24,749 nt of DNA, taken from assembly GCA_016550425.1 (NCBI GenBank), contig JABXGS010000202.1:1-24749 (forward strand). The letters are read 5' to 3'. Below are positions 23,094 through 24,749 of the stretch, in pieces. Numbering within the stretch: the stretch's first letter is position 1; every line of letters begins with the position of its first letter. Under the pieces are notes generated by a model, which saw only the letters and a list, made by a program, of their open reading frames with translations, ran no database searches and was not told where the DNA came from. A program made the translations under genes and the position numbers. This DNA comes from an archaeon (GTDB taxonomy: Archaea > Asgardarchaeota > Hermodarchaeia > Hermodarchaeales > Hermodarchaeaceae).

Positions 23094-23166
23094 CTTGGTC
23101 CTGACAATACCTAATTCCTCCTCTCATCAAAATTACTATTTAATCCTAAATCTGGAGGTTACCAGA

Positions 23167-24749
23167 ATCTATATCATCGAGCTTGAAAACATCAGTAAGA
23201 CTTTTCCTGGAAATGTATTTGCTAATCAGGATATTACACTTCGAATTAGAGCAGGAGAAGTTCATGGTCTCTTAGGTGAGAATGGTGCTGGAAAAACCAC
23301 CTTGATGAATATTCTTTATGGGTTAATTTCAAAAGATTCAGGAACAATCAAGATTCGGGGTGAAGAGGTTAATTTCCAATCTCCTCATGACGCGATTCTT
23401 GTAGGGATTGGGATGGTCCATCAGCATTTCAAGCTCATTCCTCCTTTTACAGTAACCGAAAATGTAGTTTTAGGGTCCGAACCCCTTTTTATTAACCTTG
23501 AAAGTCGATTCGAAAAGGCTGTTATCCCTACAGATATTCCCCCTCGAAACTCTGCTCAATATCTCACTTACCAAGTTAAACAATATTTCAAGGGACTAGC
23601 TAGATCAATCACAGGTTCAGTTAATCGAATTTCTCCACTGAATCTGAAAGCGGCAGAGAATAAGATTCTCCATATTGCTGAAGAAAACAAGCTTCATATT
23701 GATCCTAAAGAGAAAATTCAGTACCTCTCCGTAGGTATGCAACAACGCGTCGAAATAATCAAAGTTCTATATAGAGAGGCTGAGATTCTAATTCTTGATG
23801 AACCCACTGCAGTTCTAACACCACAGGAAGTCGATGAGCTTTTTGAAACACTTGAGGAATTTCGAAAAGCTGGAAAAACAATCATTCTCATATCACACAA
23901 ACTCCGGGAGCCTATCGCACTCTGTGATCGAATCACCGTGTTACGAGATGGAAAACTTGTGGGAACTGTAAACAAAGCCGACACTTCCGCAGAACAGTTA
24001 GCTGAAATGATGGTCGGACGCCCTGTAGTCTTTCGTGTATCAAAAACCAAAGCCATACCTGGTTCATCAGTTCTTTTGGTGAAAGATCTTCATGTCAAAG
24101 ATGACAGAGGTTTTGAAGCTGTTAAAGGTATCAATCTTGAAGTACGCTCTGGAGAAATTTTAGGCGTAGCAGGCGTCGAAGGCAATGGACAGCAGGAGCT
24201 AGTTGAAGCCTTATGGGGGCTTCGTAAACCCACTAGTGGAGAGATTTTCCTTGAAGGAGAGCTGATCAAGAAATACAACCCCCGAAAAATGCATGAACAC
24301 GGCATTGGATACATCCCACAAGATCGACACAAACGGGGTCTTATTCTAGATTTTTCTGTAAAAGAAAATCTGATTCTTGGCTCTCAATACCACCCCCCTT
24401 ATAGTCGAGGCCCTCTTAATCTGCTATTAGATGGAAAACAAATAACCAATGATTCGAATCATATGGCAGATACCTACTCGATAAGAATTGCAGATATTAA
24501 CTCAGCAGCAAATACTCTTTCAGGAGGAAATCAACAAAAACTAATTGTGGCTAGAGCCTTAGCAAAAGATCCAAAATTAATAATTGCTTCTCATCCAACC
24601 CGTGGCTTAGATGTGGGGGCAATTGAATATATCCATAAAGTGTTAATCGAAATGCGTGACAAAGGTGTGGCAGTGTTACTTGTTTCTGCAGAACTCGAAG
24701 AAGTTCGAAATATCGCCGATCGTATCGCAGTCATTTTTGAAGGCCAAAT
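23167..24749 (+). CDS. BMP-type ABC importer ATPase with two nucleotide-binding domains (3' end cut, non-standard start)
   Basis: The double-ATPase subunit (COG3845, sugar/nucleoside importer class); at least 527 residues, continuing past the window. First domain: LENISKTFPGN, Walker A GENGAGKTT (37-45), signature LSVGMQQR (187-194), Walker B ILILDEPTAVL (207-217), ISHKLRE. Second domain: degenerate Walker A GVEGNGQQEL (336-345), GYIPQDRHKRGL, signature LSGGNQQK (451-458), and SHPTRGLDVGAIE (475-487). This asymmetry is normal for the family. About 45-50 extra residues (113-160) interrupt the helical part of the first domain. No ATG, GTG or TTG fits the start: GGAGGT at 23154-23159 is seven bases before an ATC codon at 23167, exactly where the family begins. 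The in-frame TTG at 23095 overlaps the promoter. It serves the binding protein at 21885. Confidence 0.9.
   Translation, partial: MYIIELENISKTFPGNVFANQDITLRIRAGEVHGLLGENGAGKTTLMNILYGLISKDSGTIKIRGEEVNFQSPHDAILVGIGMVHQHFKLIPPFTVTENVVLGSEPLFINLESRFEKAVIPTDIPPRNSAQYLTYQVKQYFKGLARSITGSVNRISPLNLKAAENKILHIAEENKLHIDPKEKIQYLSVGMQQRVEIIKVLYREAEILILDEPTAVLTPQEVDELFETLEEFRKAGKTIILISHKLREPIALCDRITVLRDGKLVGTVNKADTSAEQLAEMMVGRPVVFRVSKTKAIPGSSVLLVKDLHVKDDRGFEAVKGINLEVRSGEILGVAGVEGNGQQELVEALWGLRKPTSGEIFLEGELIKKYNPRKMHEHGIGYIPQDRHKRGLILDFSVKENLILGSQYHPPYSRGPLNLLLDGKQITNDSNHMADTYSIRIADINSAANTLSGGNQQKLIVARALAKDPKLIIASHPTRGLDVGAIEYIHKVLIEMRDKGVAVLLVSAELEEVRNIADRIAVIFEGQ

Noticed and set aside
23095..23166. TTG at 23095 as start of the ABC ATPase.
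   Set aside because: It directly abuts the box A, upstream of the expected transcription start, and would add an unconserved 24-residue leader.
1..24749. CRISPR arrays, transposases, integrase or attachment sites, phage genes.
   Set aside because: None was seen; there are no regularly spaced repeats and all larger genes are metabolic, transport or regulatory.

Overview
The window looks like a stretch of an archaeal chromosome. Box A/TATA-like elements (TTTTAAATA, TTTATAG, TATAAAT type) sit about 20-60 bases before many starts. One gene appears leaderless, and others carry GGTGA or GGAGG Shine-Dalgarno sites. ThiI lacks a rhodanese domain but has the archaeal Cys pattern. There is an ADP-forming acyl-CoA synthetase alpha subunit, and the extracytoplasmic binding protein is held by a membrane helix rather than a lipobox. 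Gene content (SCP2 protein, BMP-type ABC importer, class III aminotransferase with a Cys-rich insert) would fit an Asgard or related mesophilic archaeon, but the sequence alone does not fix the lineage. There are no rRNA genes, recognisable tRNAs, CRISPR arrays, transposases or phage genes; it is a mostly metabolic, densely coding region.

Layout. 67-3858 (+): alpha/beta hydrolase and two tandem paralogous ArsB/NhaD/P-protein-like permeases. 3868-8758 (-): a six-helix membrane protein, adenine deaminase, a HAD phosphatase and an enlarged UbiA-type prenyltransferase. 8894-10490 (+): class III aminotransferase and a tiny two-helix membrane protein. 10620-10704: three hairpins between converging genes. 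10711-13122 (-): SCP2 sterol-carrier-like protein, an Fe-S (SufR/COG2345-like) regulator and ThiI. 13479-14897 (+): acyl-CoA synthetase alpha subunit, sharing stop-codon bases with a convergent HAD phosphatase. 15691-17304 (+): MtnA-like isomerase and a four-helix membrane protein. 17305-18928: the least explained part, with a GC-richer candidate structured RNA, two small proteins sharing a KKGLP motif, an operator-like palindromic region and a winged-helix regulator. 19076-21691: phosphoribosyltransferase (+), DUF362/ferredoxin protein (-), metallophosphoesterase (+). 21885-24749 (+): a BMP-family nucleoside-type binding protein, a hairpin plus T-run terminator, a new promoter, and the double-ATPase subunit of the importer, cut by the window end and apparently lacking a normal start codon.

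How they may work together (inference). Adenine deaminase, the phosphoribosyltransferase, the MtnA-like isomerase and the BMP importer all touch purine or nucleoside uptake and salvage, although they are not one operon. ThiI and the neighbouring regulator both carry Cys sets expected to hold Fe-S clusters. The UbiA-HAD pair resembles prenyl-transfer plus dephosphorylation modules of lipid or lipid-linked sugar metabolism. The best candidates for something undescribed are the 17.3-18.9 kb locus (RNA-like stem, paired small proteins, regulator, operators) and the oddities of the ABC ATPase (start codon and a 45-50 residue insertion).
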